DNA from: Halorubrum sodomense
GTDB taxonomy: Archaea > Halobacteriota > Halobacteria > Halobacteriales > Haloferacaceae
Length of the DNA: 64,000 nucleotides
Assembly (NCBI RefSeq): GCF_900111935.1
Contig: NZ_FOYN01000001.1
Location: 478,059 to 542,058 of the forward strand
Reading direction: 5' to 3'
Part shown: in pieces, positions 43,596 through 52,062 of the stretch
Layout: every line of letters begins with the position of its first letter
Position numbering within the stretch: position 1 is the stretch's first letter
Program-made: the position numbers and the translations under genes
Notes under the pieces: model-generated
What the model was told of the DNA's origin: nothing
The model's database searches: none
What the model saw: only the letters and a program-made list of their open reading frames with translations

Positions 43596-44776
43596 CGATG
43601 ACGGGCTGGGTCGGCCTCGTGACGGATCTTCAACGCGCGCTCGCGGGCAACTTCGAGCGGTTCGCCGCCTCGGTGGGCATCGTCGCCGCGGTGCTGGGGG
43701 TGCGGCTCCTCACGCGGCGGCTGCGGCGCGGCGACAGGGAGCTCACCTCGACGCAGCGGCTCCTGCTGTCGGCGGGCGTCGGCGGCGCCACCGCGCTGGG
43801 CGCGATCACGCTGATCGCGGTGTGGGACCAGAGCGGCGCCCTCTTCGAGACGGCCCAGTCGGCGCTGAGCGCGAACCAGCTGTCGAACGTCGTCCTCGCC
43901 GTGCTCCTCCTGGCGATCGCGTACGCGCTCACCGACTTCCTCGGGGGCGTCATCCGCGAGATCGGCGCCGAGAGCGCGTCGATCTCGCAACACCAGCAGG
44001 AGGTCATCCTGCGGATCACGCAGCTGAGCGTCTACACGTCCGCGATACTCGCCGTCGTCGGGCTGTTCACCGACAACGTCGGTAGCCTCCTCGTCGGCGC
44101 GGGGTTCCTCGGGATCGTGGTCGGGATGGCGGCGCGGCAGACGCTCGGGGCGATACTGGCCGGCTTCGTGCTGATGTTCTCCCGGCCGTTCGAGGTGGGT
44201 GACTGGGTCGAAGTCGGAGACCACGAGGGAACGGTGACCGAGATCTCGATCATGAGCACGCGGCTGCGGTCGTTCGACGGCGAGGTGATCACGATGCCGA
44301 ACGACACCGTTCGCTCGGGCTCGATCGTCGACCGGTCGCGCCGGAACCGGCTGCGGATCGAGGTCGAGGTCGGCGTCGACTACGACACCGACGTCGAGCG
44401 CGCGGCCGCGGTCGTCGAGGAGGCCGTCGCCGGGGTCGACGACGTCGCCGAGATGCCCGAGCCGAACGCCGTGACGAAGCGCTTCGACGACTCGGCGGTC
44501 GTGTTGGGGCTCCGCTACTGGATCCGCAACCCCAGCATGCGGAAGCGCTGGCGCACCCAGACCGCCGCGATGAACGCGATGAAGGGGGCGCTCGAGGACG
44601 ACGGGATCGTCATCCCGTTCCCGCAGCAGACGCTCTCCGCCCGGTCGGAGGGGGCCTCCGGACCGCAGTTGGACGCGTCGGTCGAGGAGCGCGCGGCGAC
44701 GCGCGGCGGGTCGGAAGGCGCGGACGACGGAGACGCCGGCGCGACCGACGGCGGCCCGGAGGACGACGGCCGATGA
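43592..44776 (+). CDS. Small-conductance mechanosensitive channel (MscS family)
   Basis: A 394-aa protein. Four or five N-terminal helices are followed by the pore helix (VGSLLVGAGFLGIVVGMAARQTLGAILAGF) and the MscS beta domain (FSRPFEVGDWVEVGDHEGTVTEISIMSTRLRSFDGEVITMPNDTV). It releases solutes on hypo-osmotic shock. The acidic C-terminal tail (~45 residues) is species-specific. The GTG at 43592 (overlapping the ksgA TGA) is used; ATG at 43598 is the alternative. Confidence 0.9.
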   Translation: MTMTGWVGLVTDLQRALAGNFERFAASVGIVAAVLGVRLLTRRLRRGDRELTSTQRLLLSAGVGGATALGAITLIAVWDQSGALFETAQSALSANQLSNVVLAVLLLAIAYALTDFLGGVIREIGAESASISQHQQEVILRITQLSVYTSAILAVVGLFTDNVGSLLVGAGFLGIVVGMAARQTLGAILAGFVLMFSRPFEVGDWVEVGDHEGTVTEISIMSTRLRSFDGEVITMPNDTVRSGSIVDRSRRNRLRIEVEVGVDYDTDVERAAAVVEEAVAGVDDVAEMPEPNAVTKRFDDSAVVLGLRYWIRNPSMRKRWRTQTAAMNAMKGALEDDGIVIPFPQQTLSARSEGASGPQLDASVEERAATRGGSEGADDGDAGATDGGPEDDGR

Positions 44777-45390
44777 CCCGCGGCGGTGACGAGCGCGACG
44801 CCGGTGACGAGCGCGGCGGCGACCTCGCGGCGCTGCGCGGCGCCGACGACGCGGTCGTCTACCAGCCCGCGGAGGACTCCGGGCTGCTCGCGGAGGCGGC
44901 GGTGGCGGAGGCCCACGGCCGCGTGCTGGAGGTCGGCACGGGCTCCGGGTGGGTCGCGGAGCGGATCACCGAGGAGCGCGGCCTCGACGTGGTCGGCAGC
45001 GACCGCAACCCGCACGCGGCGCGACAGGCCCGCGAGCGCGGCGTCGAGGCCGTCGTCGCCGACCTCCTCGCGCCGTTCCGCGCGGACGCGTTCGACGCGG
45101 TGTGCTTCAACCCGCCGTACCTCCCGACCGACCCCGACAACGAGTGGGGCGACTGGATGGAACACGCGCTCTCGGGCGGCGAGTCGGGCCGCGAACTCAT
45201 CGAGCCGTTCCTCGACGACGTGGGTCGCGTCCTCGCGCCCGACGGCGTCGTCCTCCTGCTCGTCTCCTCGCTCACCGGCTACGACGAGGTGCTCGACCTG
45301 GTCGACGAGGCGGGATTCGCGGCCGAGCCGGTCGTCGAGGAGTCGTTCCCCTTCGAGACGCTCACGGTGCTGGCGCTGCGTCGAGCGTAG
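44773..45390 (+). CDS. HemK2/Mtq2-like glutamine N5-methyltransferase
   Basis: A 205-aa class I methyltransferase: VYQPAEDSGLLAEAAV, SAM motif VLEVGTGSGWVAERI, the catalytic FNPPYLP (N-P-P-Y reacts with amide nitrogen) and RLAP-like DVGRVLAPDGVVLLLVSS. The short form without an N-terminal domain is the archaeal/eukaryal HemK2 group, which methylates the GGQ glutamine of release factor aRF1 together with Trm112. The ATG overlaps the MscS stop by 4 nt. Confidence 0.88.
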   Translation: MTRGGDERDAGDERGGDLAALRGADDAVVYQPAEDSGLLAEAAVAEAHGRVLEVGTGSGWVAERITEERGLDVVGSDRNPHAARQARERGVEAVVADLLAPFRADAFDAVCFNPPYLPTDPDNEWGDWMEHALSGGESGRELIEPFLDDVGRVLAPDGVVLLLVSSLTGYDEVLDLVDEAGFAAEPVVEESFPFETLTVLALRRA

Positions 45391-45418
45391 CCCCGCCACC
45401 GGTGAATTACTCCAGAGA

Positions 45419-45442
45419 ATAATATACATTAGCAAATATTAT
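45419..45442 (+). promoter_or_regulatory. Inverted repeat in the methionine synthase promoter
   Basis: ATAATAT (45419-45425) and ATATTAT (45436-45442) form an exact 7-bp dyad with a 10-nt spacer. The right arm overlaps the likely TATA position (25-32 nt before the ATG at 45468). GGAGG at 45460-45464 is a good ribosome binding site, so the transcript may have a leader. Confidence 0.5.
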
Positions 45443-45467
45443 ACGACGGCATATCTAACGGAGGGTA

Positions 45468-46484
45468 ATGACCGAACGTGTCGCGGCGACGCCGGGGCTG
45501 TACCCGCTCCCGGACCGGGCGAAAGAGACCCTCTCGGACCTGAAGGGCCACCAGAAGGGCGACCTCCTGGGCGGCGACGAGGGCGAAGCGATCGTCGCGG
45601 AGTACGACGAGGTACGCGCCGAGTACGTCGACCACCAGCTGGACGCCGGCCTCGACCTGATCTCCGAGGGGCAGGGCCGCTGGGACGACATGATCGCGCA
45701 CCCGCTGACCGTCAGCGACGCCGTCGAGACCGGCGGGATCGTCCGGTACTACGACAACAACAACTTCTACCGCGACCCGCGCGTCGTCGACGACCTCGCC
45801 TTCTCCGGCGACGTGGCCGACGAACTGGAGAAGGCGACCGATCTGCTCGCGGACGCCGACGGCGCCGCCGACGCCTCGCTCGCGGCGACGCTTCCCGGGC
45901 CGTACTCCCTCGCGGAGCTGGCGACCGACGAACACTACCGCGACGAGGCCGAGTTCCAGGCCGCCGTCGCGGAGTTCCTCGCGGGCGAGGTCGCGGCGTT
46001 CCCCGACCACGAGACGCTGTTCCTCCTCGAGCCGTCGCTCGTCACGACCCCGCCCGTCGAGGGCGCGGAGGAGCGCGCGACGGACGCGATCGCGACCGTC
46101 GCGGCCGAGACGGACGCCGACGTGGTCGTCCAGACGTTCTACGGCGCGCTCGGCGAGAAGCTGTACGCCCACCTCGTCGACGAGGCGGGTGCGGACGCGC
46201 TCGGGTTCGATCTGGTCGCCGGCGACCGCGACGACACCGTCTACAACGTCCAGGAGTTCGGCGCGACCGACTCGCTGTCGCTCGGGCTCGTCGACGGGCA
46301 GAACACGCTCGTCGAGGAGCCGGAGACGGTCGCGGAGCGCGTCGAGTGGTTCGAGTCGCAGATCCCGCTGGAGGGGTTCGACCGGACCTACCTCACGCCC
46401 AACACCGAGCTGTTCTACCTGCCGACGAACAAGTATCGCGCGAAGCTGAACGCGCTGGCCGCCGCCGCGGAGGTGCTCGACTGA
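45468..46484 (+). CDS. MetE-like protein, N-terminal barrel equivalent (zinc site lost)
   Basis: A 338-aa UROD/MetE-like TIM barrel (MTERVAATPGLYPLPDRAKETL, GLDLISEGQGRWDDM, LPGPYSLAELATDEHYRD). It is a paralogue of the next gene: where that protein has H-V-C and P-D-C-G-L-K for zinc, this one has QTFYGAL and PNTELFYLP, so it cannot bind zinc at that site. In bacterial MetE the N-terminal half is also a duplicated barrel without zinc. It probably binds methyl-donor pterin or supports the catalytic subunit. One-nucleotide overlap with the next gene. Confidence 0.82.
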   Translation: MTERVAATPGLYPLPDRAKETLSDLKGHQKGDLLGGDEGEAIVAEYDEVRAEYVDHQLDAGLDLISEGQGRWDDMIAHPLTVSDAVETGGIVRYYDNNNFYRDPRVVDDLAFSGDVADELEKATDLLADADGAADASLAATLPGPYSLAELATDEHYRDEAEFQAAVAEFLAGEVAAFPDHETLFLLEPSLVTTPPVEGAEERATDAIATVAAETDADVVVQTFYGALGEKLYAHLVDEAGADALGFDLVAGDRDDTVYNVQEFGATDSLSLGLVDGQNTLVEEPETVAERVEWFESQIPLEGFDRTYLTPNTELFYLPTNKYRAKLNALAAAAEVLD

Positions 46485-47557
46485 TGGTCCGAAACCCGTC
46501 CGCCAACCGCGACCAGTTCCGCCCGGCCGACCACCCGAACGAGACGTTCCTGCTCTCGACGGTCGTCGGCTCGTACCCGAAGCCGAAGTGGCTCAACCGC
46601 GCCGACGAGCTCGTCGACGACCCCGATTCGAAGTTCGACGCGTCGGACCTCGAGGAGGCGCACGACGACGCCTGCCGGCTCATCACCCACGAGCACGAGC
46701 GCGCCGGGCTCGACACCGTCGTCGACGGCGAGATGCGCCGCAACGAGATGGTGGAGTTCTTCGCCGACCGCATCGACGGCTACGAGTTCAACGGGCCGGT
46801 GAAGGTGTGGGGCCACAACTACTTCGACAAGCCGAGCGTGGTCGAGGAGGTCGCGTACGACGAGCCGTGGCTCGTCGACGAGTTCGAGTTCACCGCCGGG
46901 GTCGCCGAGCGCCCGGTCAAGGTGCCGATCACGGGGCCGTACACCCTCGGCTTCTGGGCGTTCAACGAGGCGTACCCCTCCACCGAGGAGCTCGTCTACG
47001 ACCTCGCGGACCTCGTCAACGAGGAGGTCGAGAAGCTGGTCGAGGCGGGCGCGCGCTACATCCAGATCGACGAGCCCGCGCTGGCGACGACGCCCGAGGA
47101 CCACGCCATCGTCGGGGAGGCGCTCGAACGGATCGCGGCGGGCATCCCCGAGGAGGTCCGGATCGGCCTCCACGTCTGCTACGGCGACTACTCGCGGGTG
47201 TATCCCGAGATCAACGACTACCCGATCGACGAGTTCGACCTGGAGCTCTCCAACGGCGACTACGAGCAGATCCCCGTCTTCGAGGAGCCCGAGATCGAAC
47301 CGGACCTCGCGCTCGGCGTCGTCGACGCCCACACCGCCGAGGTGGAGTCGGTCGAGGAGATCAAACGGAACATCCGCCAGGGCCTCCGCGTCGTCCCGCC
47401 GGAGAAGCTCACGATCTCGCCCGACTGCGGGCTGAAGCTGCTCCCGCGCGACGTCGCGTACGGCAAGACCGAGAACATGGTGACCGCGGTCCGCGAGGTC
47501 GAGGCCGAGATCGACGCCGGCGAGATCGACCTCGACAATCCGCTCGCGGACGACTGA
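46484..47557 (+). CDS. Methionine synthase, cobalamin-independent, catalytic barrel
   Basis: A 357-aa protein from ATG at 46484 (overlapping TGATG). It has LLSTVVGSYPKPKWL, TVVDGEMRRNEMVEFFAD, and VKVPITGPYTL, with zinc ligands H230 and C232 (LHVCYGD) and C315 (PDCGLKLLP) plus a Glu between them. This is the C-terminal half of MetE as a separate protein, which transfers a methyl group to homocysteine. The methyl donor in archaea is not the triglutamyl folate in most cases and is unresolved for haloarchaea. A longer frame into the previous gene is a shadow. Confidence 0.9.
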   Translation: MVRNPSANRDQFRPADHPNETFLLSTVVGSYPKPKWLNRADELVDDPDSKFDASDLEEAHDDACRLITHEHERAGLDTVVDGEMRRNEMVEFFADRIDGYEFNGPVKVWGHNYFDKPSVVEEVAYDEPWLVDEFEFTAGVAERPVKVPITGPYTLGFWAFNEAYPSTEELVYDLADLVNEEVEKLVEAGARYIQIDEPALATTPEDHAIVGEALERIAAGIPEEVRIGLHVCYGDYSRVYPEINDYPIDEFDLELSNGDYEQIPVFEEPEIEPDLALGVVDAHTAEVESVEEIKRNIRQGLRVVPPEKLTISPDCGLKLLPRDVAYGKTENMVTAVREVEAEIDAGEIDLDNPLADD

Positions 47558-47616
47558 GTCTCGGGCGACCGACGCCCCGACGCCATTTATTAGAGGTCCC
47601 CGCTCCACGGGCCGCC

Positions 47617-48366
47617 ATGGAGATCGGTGTGACGGTCGGCGACGACCTCGACCGGCTCGCGGCGTCGTCGAGGCGGTTCGACTTCTGCGAGCTCGGCGTC
47701 GGCGAGCCGACGCTCGTCCCGGGCGATATCGACCTGGAGCGACTCGGTGACGCGCTCGGCGACCGCGACCTGCTCGTCCACCTACCGTACGGCCAGCGGC
47801 TGGCGACGTACGTCCCGGAGGTGAACGACGCCATCGTCGACTACCAGCGCCGCCTCCTCCACGCGGCCGGCGACCTCGGCGCCGAGAAGGCGGTCCTCCA
47901 CGCCACCTCCGCTGACCGCGACGACGTCGAGTTCCGGGAGACCGCGGCCGAGCAGCTCCGGCGGGTCGCGGACGCCGGCCGCGAGGCGGGCGTCGAGGTC
48001 GTCGTCGAGAACGTCGGCCACCAGCACGCGGGGCTCCAGCTCTCCGTCCTCGGCGACCTCGCCCGCGAGACCGACACGTCGGTCTGCTTCGACGTGGGCC
48101 ACGCGTACATGGAGGGCGGCAACGAGGCGATCAAGCGGTTCCTCCGGAGCCACGGCGACCGGGTCTCGCACCTCCACTGTCACGACGTCCGCCGCCGCGG
48201 CGACACGCACCTCCCCGTGGGCGCCGGCGAGGTCGACTACGACCTCGTCGAGTCGGAGCTCGCCGGCTTCGACGGGACGGTCGCCCTGGAGGTTTTCACC
48301 GACGACGAGACGCTGCTCCGCGACTCCGCGGAGCGCGTCGCCGACCGGCTCGGCGCCTCGTTCTGA
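47617..48366 (+). CDS. Xylose isomerase-like TIM barrel (sugar phosphate isomerase/epimerase family)
   Basis: A 249-aa protein: MEIGVTVGDDLDRLAASS, strand-by-strand pattern FDFCELGV, LLVHLPYG, EKAVLHATS, VEVVVENVGH, SVCFDVGHAYMEG, HLHCHDVRRRGDTHLPVGAGEVDYD and VALEVF. The Glu, Asp-x-x-His, His-x-H-D and Glu ligands match AP_endonuc_2-family metalloenzymes. Members isomerise or epimerise sugars or cleave abasic sites; the size and lack of DNA-binding inserts favour a sugar enzyme. TATA-like CATTTATTA lies about 25-33 nt before the ATG. Confidence 0.78.
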   Translation: MEIGVTVGDDLDRLAASSRRFDFCELGVGEPTLVPGDIDLERLGDALGDRDLLVHLPYGQRLATYVPEVNDAIVDYQRRLLHAAGDLGAEKAVLHATSADRDDVEFRETAAEQLRRVADAGREAGVEVVVENVGHQHAGLQLSVLGDLARETDTSVCFDVGHAYMEGGNEAIKRFLRSHGDRVSHLHCHDVRRRGDTHLPVGAGEVDYDLVESELAGFDGTVALEVFTDDETLLRDSAERVADRLGASF

Positions 48367-48372
48367 AGGCGC

Positions 48373-49188
48373 TCAGTCCGTCCGGCCGCCGTCGGCGTCC
48401 GCGTCGTCGTCGCCCGCGCCGTCGGCGTCGGCCTCCGCGTCGGTCTCGTCTCCCGCCTCGTCGCCGTCGATCTGGCGCTTTATCGACTCCAACTCGGACT
48501 CGACGTCGACCTCCGGCGGGTCGTCGACGTCGCCGGCCGCTTCGTTCTCGTCGGCCCCGCCCTCGCCGGGTTCGGTCACGTCGATCTGAACCGGACTCGC
48601 GTCGGCGCCGCGGTCTGACGGCGTCTCGTCCCGATCTCGGTTCCCGCCGTCTCGCTGTCGTCCCCCGTCGTCTCGCCGACCGTCGCGGTCCCGCCCGAGC
48701 CGTCGGTCTCGCGCGGCGTCCGCCTCCCGGCGCCCCTCGTCGATCCGGGACTCGATCTCGGCGGTGAGGTCGCGCGCGTCGGCGATGATCGACCGCGAGG
48801 CGGCGTCCTCGGGGAGGTCCGCCTCCGAGAGCGCGGTCCGGAGCTCCGAGAGTGACCGCGAGAGCCCGGCGGTCGCGCCGTCGCGGACGTCCGCGAGGCG
48901 GTCGCCGGCGCCCTCCGCGCCCTCGGCGACGCTCCGGCCGGGGTCCGCGAGCCTGAGGGTTCCCTGAAGCAGTTCGAGGGACTTGATCGTCGTCTCCAGC
49001 AGCGCGATGAGCGTCGGAATCGTGTACTGTTCGGTGAACCGCACCAGCTCCGAGAGCCGGGGCGGCCGCGGGGGCCCGCGGCGGTCGCGCTCGGTCTCTC
49101 GGAGGTCGGCGCGGAGCTCGCTCAGCACGTCCTCGAGCTCGTCGAGCCGCTCCTCGAGGTCGTCGTCACGTCGGTCGCGGGAACTCAT
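48373..49188 (-). CDS. Coiled-coil acidic protein, unknown function
   Basis: A 271-aa protein from ATG at 49188. The N-terminal ~40 residues form a coiled coil (DLEERLDELEDVLSELRADLRETERD), then comes a conserved-looking helical block (LSELVRFTEQYTIPTLIALLETTIKSLELLQGTLRL), more helices to residue ~150, and a 120-residue charged disordered tail rich in Asp, Arg and Gly ending in a short predicted helix (VDVESELESIKRQID). No transmembrane helix is certain. The family looks haloarchaea-specific; a cytoskeletal or membrane-associated scaffold would fit but is unproven. Confidence 0.7.
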   Translation of the reverse strand: MSSRDRRDDDLEERLDELEDVLSELRADLRETERDRRGPPRPPRLSELVRFTEQYTIPTLIALLETTIKSLELLQGTLRLADPGRSVAEGAEGAGDRLADVRDGATAGLSRSLSELRTALSEADLPEDAASRSIIADARDLTAEIESRIDEGRREADAARDRRLGRDRDGRRDDGGRQRDGGNRDRDETPSDRGADASPVQIDVTEPGEGGADENEAAGDVDDPPEVDVESELESIKRQIDGDEAGDETDAEADADGAGDDDADADGGRTD

Positions 49189-49263
49189 ACCGCTCGCTAC
49201 GGCGCCCGCGAATAAAAAGCCCGGCAGCGCCGTGGGGCGCTCTGCTCGGTCGCCTCGCTCCGC

Positions 49264-50529
49264 TCAGAACCCCTCGCGCAGGAAGGTCCGCCGCGGCGGG
49301 AACAGGGCGGCGAGGTCGGTCGCGAGGTCGTCGGGGGCGTCGTCGTCGACGTCGAAGGGAGCGTGCGCGCGGAGGTCGTCGACGCCGCGGTAGCCGGCGT
49401 ACAGCTGCGAGAGCGCGCCGATACCGGCGGTCACGTCGGGGGCGGCAGCGGAACTACCCTCTCCGGCGCCGACCCGCTCGGCGTCGACCGCGCCGTCCGA
49501 GACCGTCACCCGGACCGGCCGGCCGTGCCAGTCGACGAGGGGGTCGTCGACCGCGAGCGTGAACGCGGCGTCGAGGTCGGGGTCGGGCGCCAGCGCGGTC
49601 AGCGCGTCGGCCACGTCCACGAGCCGGAACATGGGGCCGGCGCGGACCTCCTCGGTCACCGCGCGCGGGTCGTCGACGCGGTCGAGGACGCTCACGTCGA
49701 CCGGGAGCCGGAGGCGAACCCGCTCGACCTGCGAGTCGTGGTCCCGGCAGAACCGGAAGACGCGGTCCCAGTCGGCGGGGTCGGCGACCGCGGCGTCGGA
49801 GACGACCATCGCGCGCCCGTCGCCGTCGTCGCGCTCCTCGAAGGTGTACGACAGCAGCGCGCGGAGGTCGCCGTCGCGCTCGAAGCCGTAGACGTACGGG
49901 TCCGTCTGCCACCCGCGGAGGGTGCGCTCGCGCCACCACGCCTCGGTCCGCGCCATCGTGAAGTCGTAGCGCTCCGCGGTCGCGGCGAGGAGGTCGGCGG
50001 CCGCGTCGTGGTCGTCCTCACCGAGCCGGCGGAACTCGCCCGCCTCGTCGGTGCCGTCGTCTCCTGCCGGGTCGGCGCCCTCCTCGGCCGCGAACGCCAG
50101 CTGCTTCGGGGGAGCTTTCACCCAGCGGTACCGGTTCACCGTCTCCCAGCCGTACCGACGGTAGAAGGGGTGTTCGAAGGGCCAGAGCACGGAGAAGCGC
50201 ACTCCGTCGTCGCGGTACTCCGTCAGCGACTCGCGGAGGAGCCGCTCGATGTGGCCCTGCCGCCGGTGTTCGGGCGGGGAGGCGACCGCGGAGAGGCCCG
50301 CCGCGTCCCGGTCGCGCCCCCGGATCCGGAGCGAGAAGTCGTGGTGGCCGCACACCGCGACGGGATCGTCGCCGTCGAACAGCCCCCGGTAGTCGCCGAG
50401 GTGCTCCCGGTCGTCGTCGTCTTCCTCCGGGTCGTAGGGGCCCTCCTCGGGCGAGAAGGCGTAGCGCATGAACGCGCGGAACTCGTCGTCGCGCTCCTCG
50501 GGGAAGGGCCGGTAGTCGAGGTCGCCCAT
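49264..50529 (-). CDS. Eis-like GNAT acetyltransferase
   Basis: A 421-aa protein. The N-terminal GNAT domain has the acetyl-CoA loop LSAVASPPEHRRQGHIERLLRESL (R/Q-x-x-G-x-G/A variant) and WPFEHPFYRRYGWE, a motif of the Eis family. A second GNAT-like half follows, and the C-terminal ~110 residues look like a sterol carrier-like domain (FRLVDVADALTAL and FTLAVDDPLVDWHG). Eis enzymes acetylate amines on small molecules or proteins. The substrate here is unknown. It is a stand-alone gene. Confidence 0.8.
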   Translation of the reverse strand: MGDLDYRPFPEERDDEFRAFMRYAFSPEEGPYDPEEDDDDREHLGDYRGLFDGDDPVAVCGHHDFSLRIRGRDRDAAGLSAVASPPEHRRQGHIERLLRESLTEYRDDGVRFSVLWPFEHPFYRRYGWETVNRYRWVKAPPKQLAFAAEEGADPAGDDGTDEAGEFRRLGEDDHDAAADLLAATAERYDFTMARTEAWWRERTLRGWQTDPYVYGFERDGDLRALLSYTFEERDDGDGRAMVVSDAAVADPADWDRVFRFCRDHDSQVERVRLRLPVDVSVLDRVDDPRAVTEEVRAGPMFRLVDVADALTALAPDPDLDAAFTLAVDDPLVDWHGRPVRVTVSDGAVDAERVGAGEGSSAAAPDVTAGIGALSQLYAGYRGVDDLRAHAPFDVDDDAPDDLATDLAALFPPRRTFLREGF

Positions 50530-50618
50530 ACGCCGAGGGCGGCCGGAAGCCGGATAAGCCTTCCCGGCGCCTGCGGGTGGTTCTCACCCCTCGCTGCGAG
50601 GGGGACCGGTGAGTCCGC

Positions 50619-51719
50619 TCAGTCGAACCTCCCGCGCCGGTACTGGACCGGCCAGTCGGCCTCCGCGCCCAGCTCGTGGGCCGCCTCCAGCGGCCAGTAG
50701 GGGTGCCGGAGCATCTCGCGGCCGAGCGCCACGAGGTCGGTCCGCCCGTTCCGCACGAGGGCGTCGGCGTGGGTCGGCTCCGTGATCCCGCCGACCGCGG
50801 CGACGGGCACGTCGGTCCCCTCGCGGATCGCCTCGGCGTACGGGACCTGGTAGCCCGGGCCCGCGCTCGGGACCTCCTGGTCCGGGTGGATCCCGCCGCC
50901 CGAGACGTCGATCAGGTCGGCGCCGGCCTCGGCCAGCACGGGGGCCAGCCGCACCGAGTCGTCCACGTCCCACGAGTCGCGGTCCGGGAGCCAGTCCGTC
51001 GCGGAGATGCGGACGAAGACCGGCTTGCCGTCGGGCCAGACCTCGCGGACGGCCTCGACGACCTCGCGCAGGAGACGGCTGCGGTTCTCGAAGCTCCCGC
51101 CGTACTCGTCACCGCGGTCGTTGGTCACCGGCGAGAGGAACTGGTGGAGCAGGTAGCCGTGGGCGGCGTGGACCTCCGCGATCTCGAAGCCGATCCCCCG
51201 TGCGCGTTCCGCGGCGGCCGCGAAGGAGTCGATCACCTCGCCGATCCCGTCCCCGTCGAGCCGTCGGGTGTCGGCGAGGTCCCCCTCGTCGACCTCCGGG
51301 TGCGGGTACGGCTCGTCGGCCGCGGAGACGGTCTCCCAGCCCGCGGGCTCGTCGGCGGGGATCGGCCCGCTCCCCTCGGCCGGCGGCCGGTGGGAGGCCT
51401 TCCGCCCGGCGTGGGCCAGCTGGATCCCGGGGGTCGCGCCCTGCGACCGGACGAACTCGACGATCGGTTCGATCGCCTCGGCGTGGTCGTCGGACCAGAT
51501 CCCGAGGCAGTTCGGCGTGATCCGGCCGCGGGCCTCGACGGCGGTCGCCTCGGTCATCACGACGCCGGCGCCGCCGGCGGCGCGGGCGCCGAGGTGGACG
51601 CGGTGCCAGTCGTTCGCCAGCCCGTCCTCGGCGGAGTACTGACACATCGGCGAGAGCATCACGCGGTTTCGGAACTCGGTGTCGCGGAGCGCGAGCGGCG
51701 TGAACAGCGTGTCGGTCAC
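50619..51719 (-). CDS. Old yellow enzyme, YqjM-like NADPH dehydrogenase
   Basis: A 366-aa flavoprotein: PLALRDTEFRNRVMLSPMCQYSA with C26 (the redox-sensing Cys of the thermophilic-like/YqjM class), GIQLAHAGRKASH with His and Arg for the FMN/substrate site, and VHAAHGYLLHQFLSPVTNDRGDEYGGSFENRSRLLREVV, the OYE signature. It reduces activated C=C bonds of enones using NAD(P)H. The physiological substrate is unknown, and it stands alone. Confidence 0.9.
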   Translation of the reverse strand: MTDTLFTPLALRDTEFRNRVMLSPMCQYSAEDGLANDWHRVHLGARAAGGAGVVMTEATAVEARGRITPNCLGIWSDDHAEAIEPIVEFVRSQGATPGIQLAHAGRKASHRPPAEGSGPIPADEPAGWETVSAADEPYPHPEVDEGDLADTRRLDGDGIGEVIDSFAAAAERARGIGFEIAEVHAAHGYLLHQFLSPVTNDRGDEYGGSFENRSRLLREVVEAVREVWPDGKPVFVRISATDWLPDRDSWDVDDSVRLAPVLAEAGADLIDVSGGGIHPDQEVPSAGPGYQVPYAEAIREGTDVPVAAVGGITEPTHADALVRNGRTDLVALGREMLRHPYWPLEAAHELGAEADWPVQYRRGRFD

Positions 51720-51832
51720 GGGTCGGCGGACGGCCGCCCCGAGGTAAGGCCCTCCGATCCCCCGCGCGGATCGCCGCCTGTGGTTTAGGCCGACCGAAAT
51801 CTATAACACCGCCGGTCCCTGAGCGGGTTGTA

Positions 51833-51994
51833 ATGACAACGGGAGACCGGATCGAGCGGGACGCCGAGTCGGCGACCGACGAGCGACCGACGGTCGCTGC
51901 GACCCGCTGCTCTCAGGACCGGACCGTCTTCGCCGAACAGGGCAACACCGACGCGTGGATCGCGACCGACCTCACGGTCGACCTCGAACGGTAA
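51833..51994 (+). CDS. 53-aa acidic haloarchaeal small protein
   Basis: A short gene: MTTGDRIERDAESATDERPT, then ATRCSQDRTVFAEQGNTDAWIATDLTVDLER. The C-terminal T-V-F-x-E-x-x-N-T-D-x-W-I-A-T-D pattern is one I recognise from small haloarchaeal proteins annotated as domains of unknown function; the exact family number cannot be verified here. It is preceded by TATA-like TCTATAAC (~51800-51807), about 28 nt upstream, which supports expression. No Cys pair and no helix for a membrane. Role unknown. Confidence 0.7.
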   Translation: MTTGDRIERDAESATDERPTVAATRCSQDRTVFAEQGNTDAWIATDLTVDLER

Positions 51995-52062
51995 CGAAGC
52001 CCCTCTCGACGCTTGCGACGCCGCTGCGCCCCTTCTTCGGGTGCCGTCCGGCGCCCCCGACT

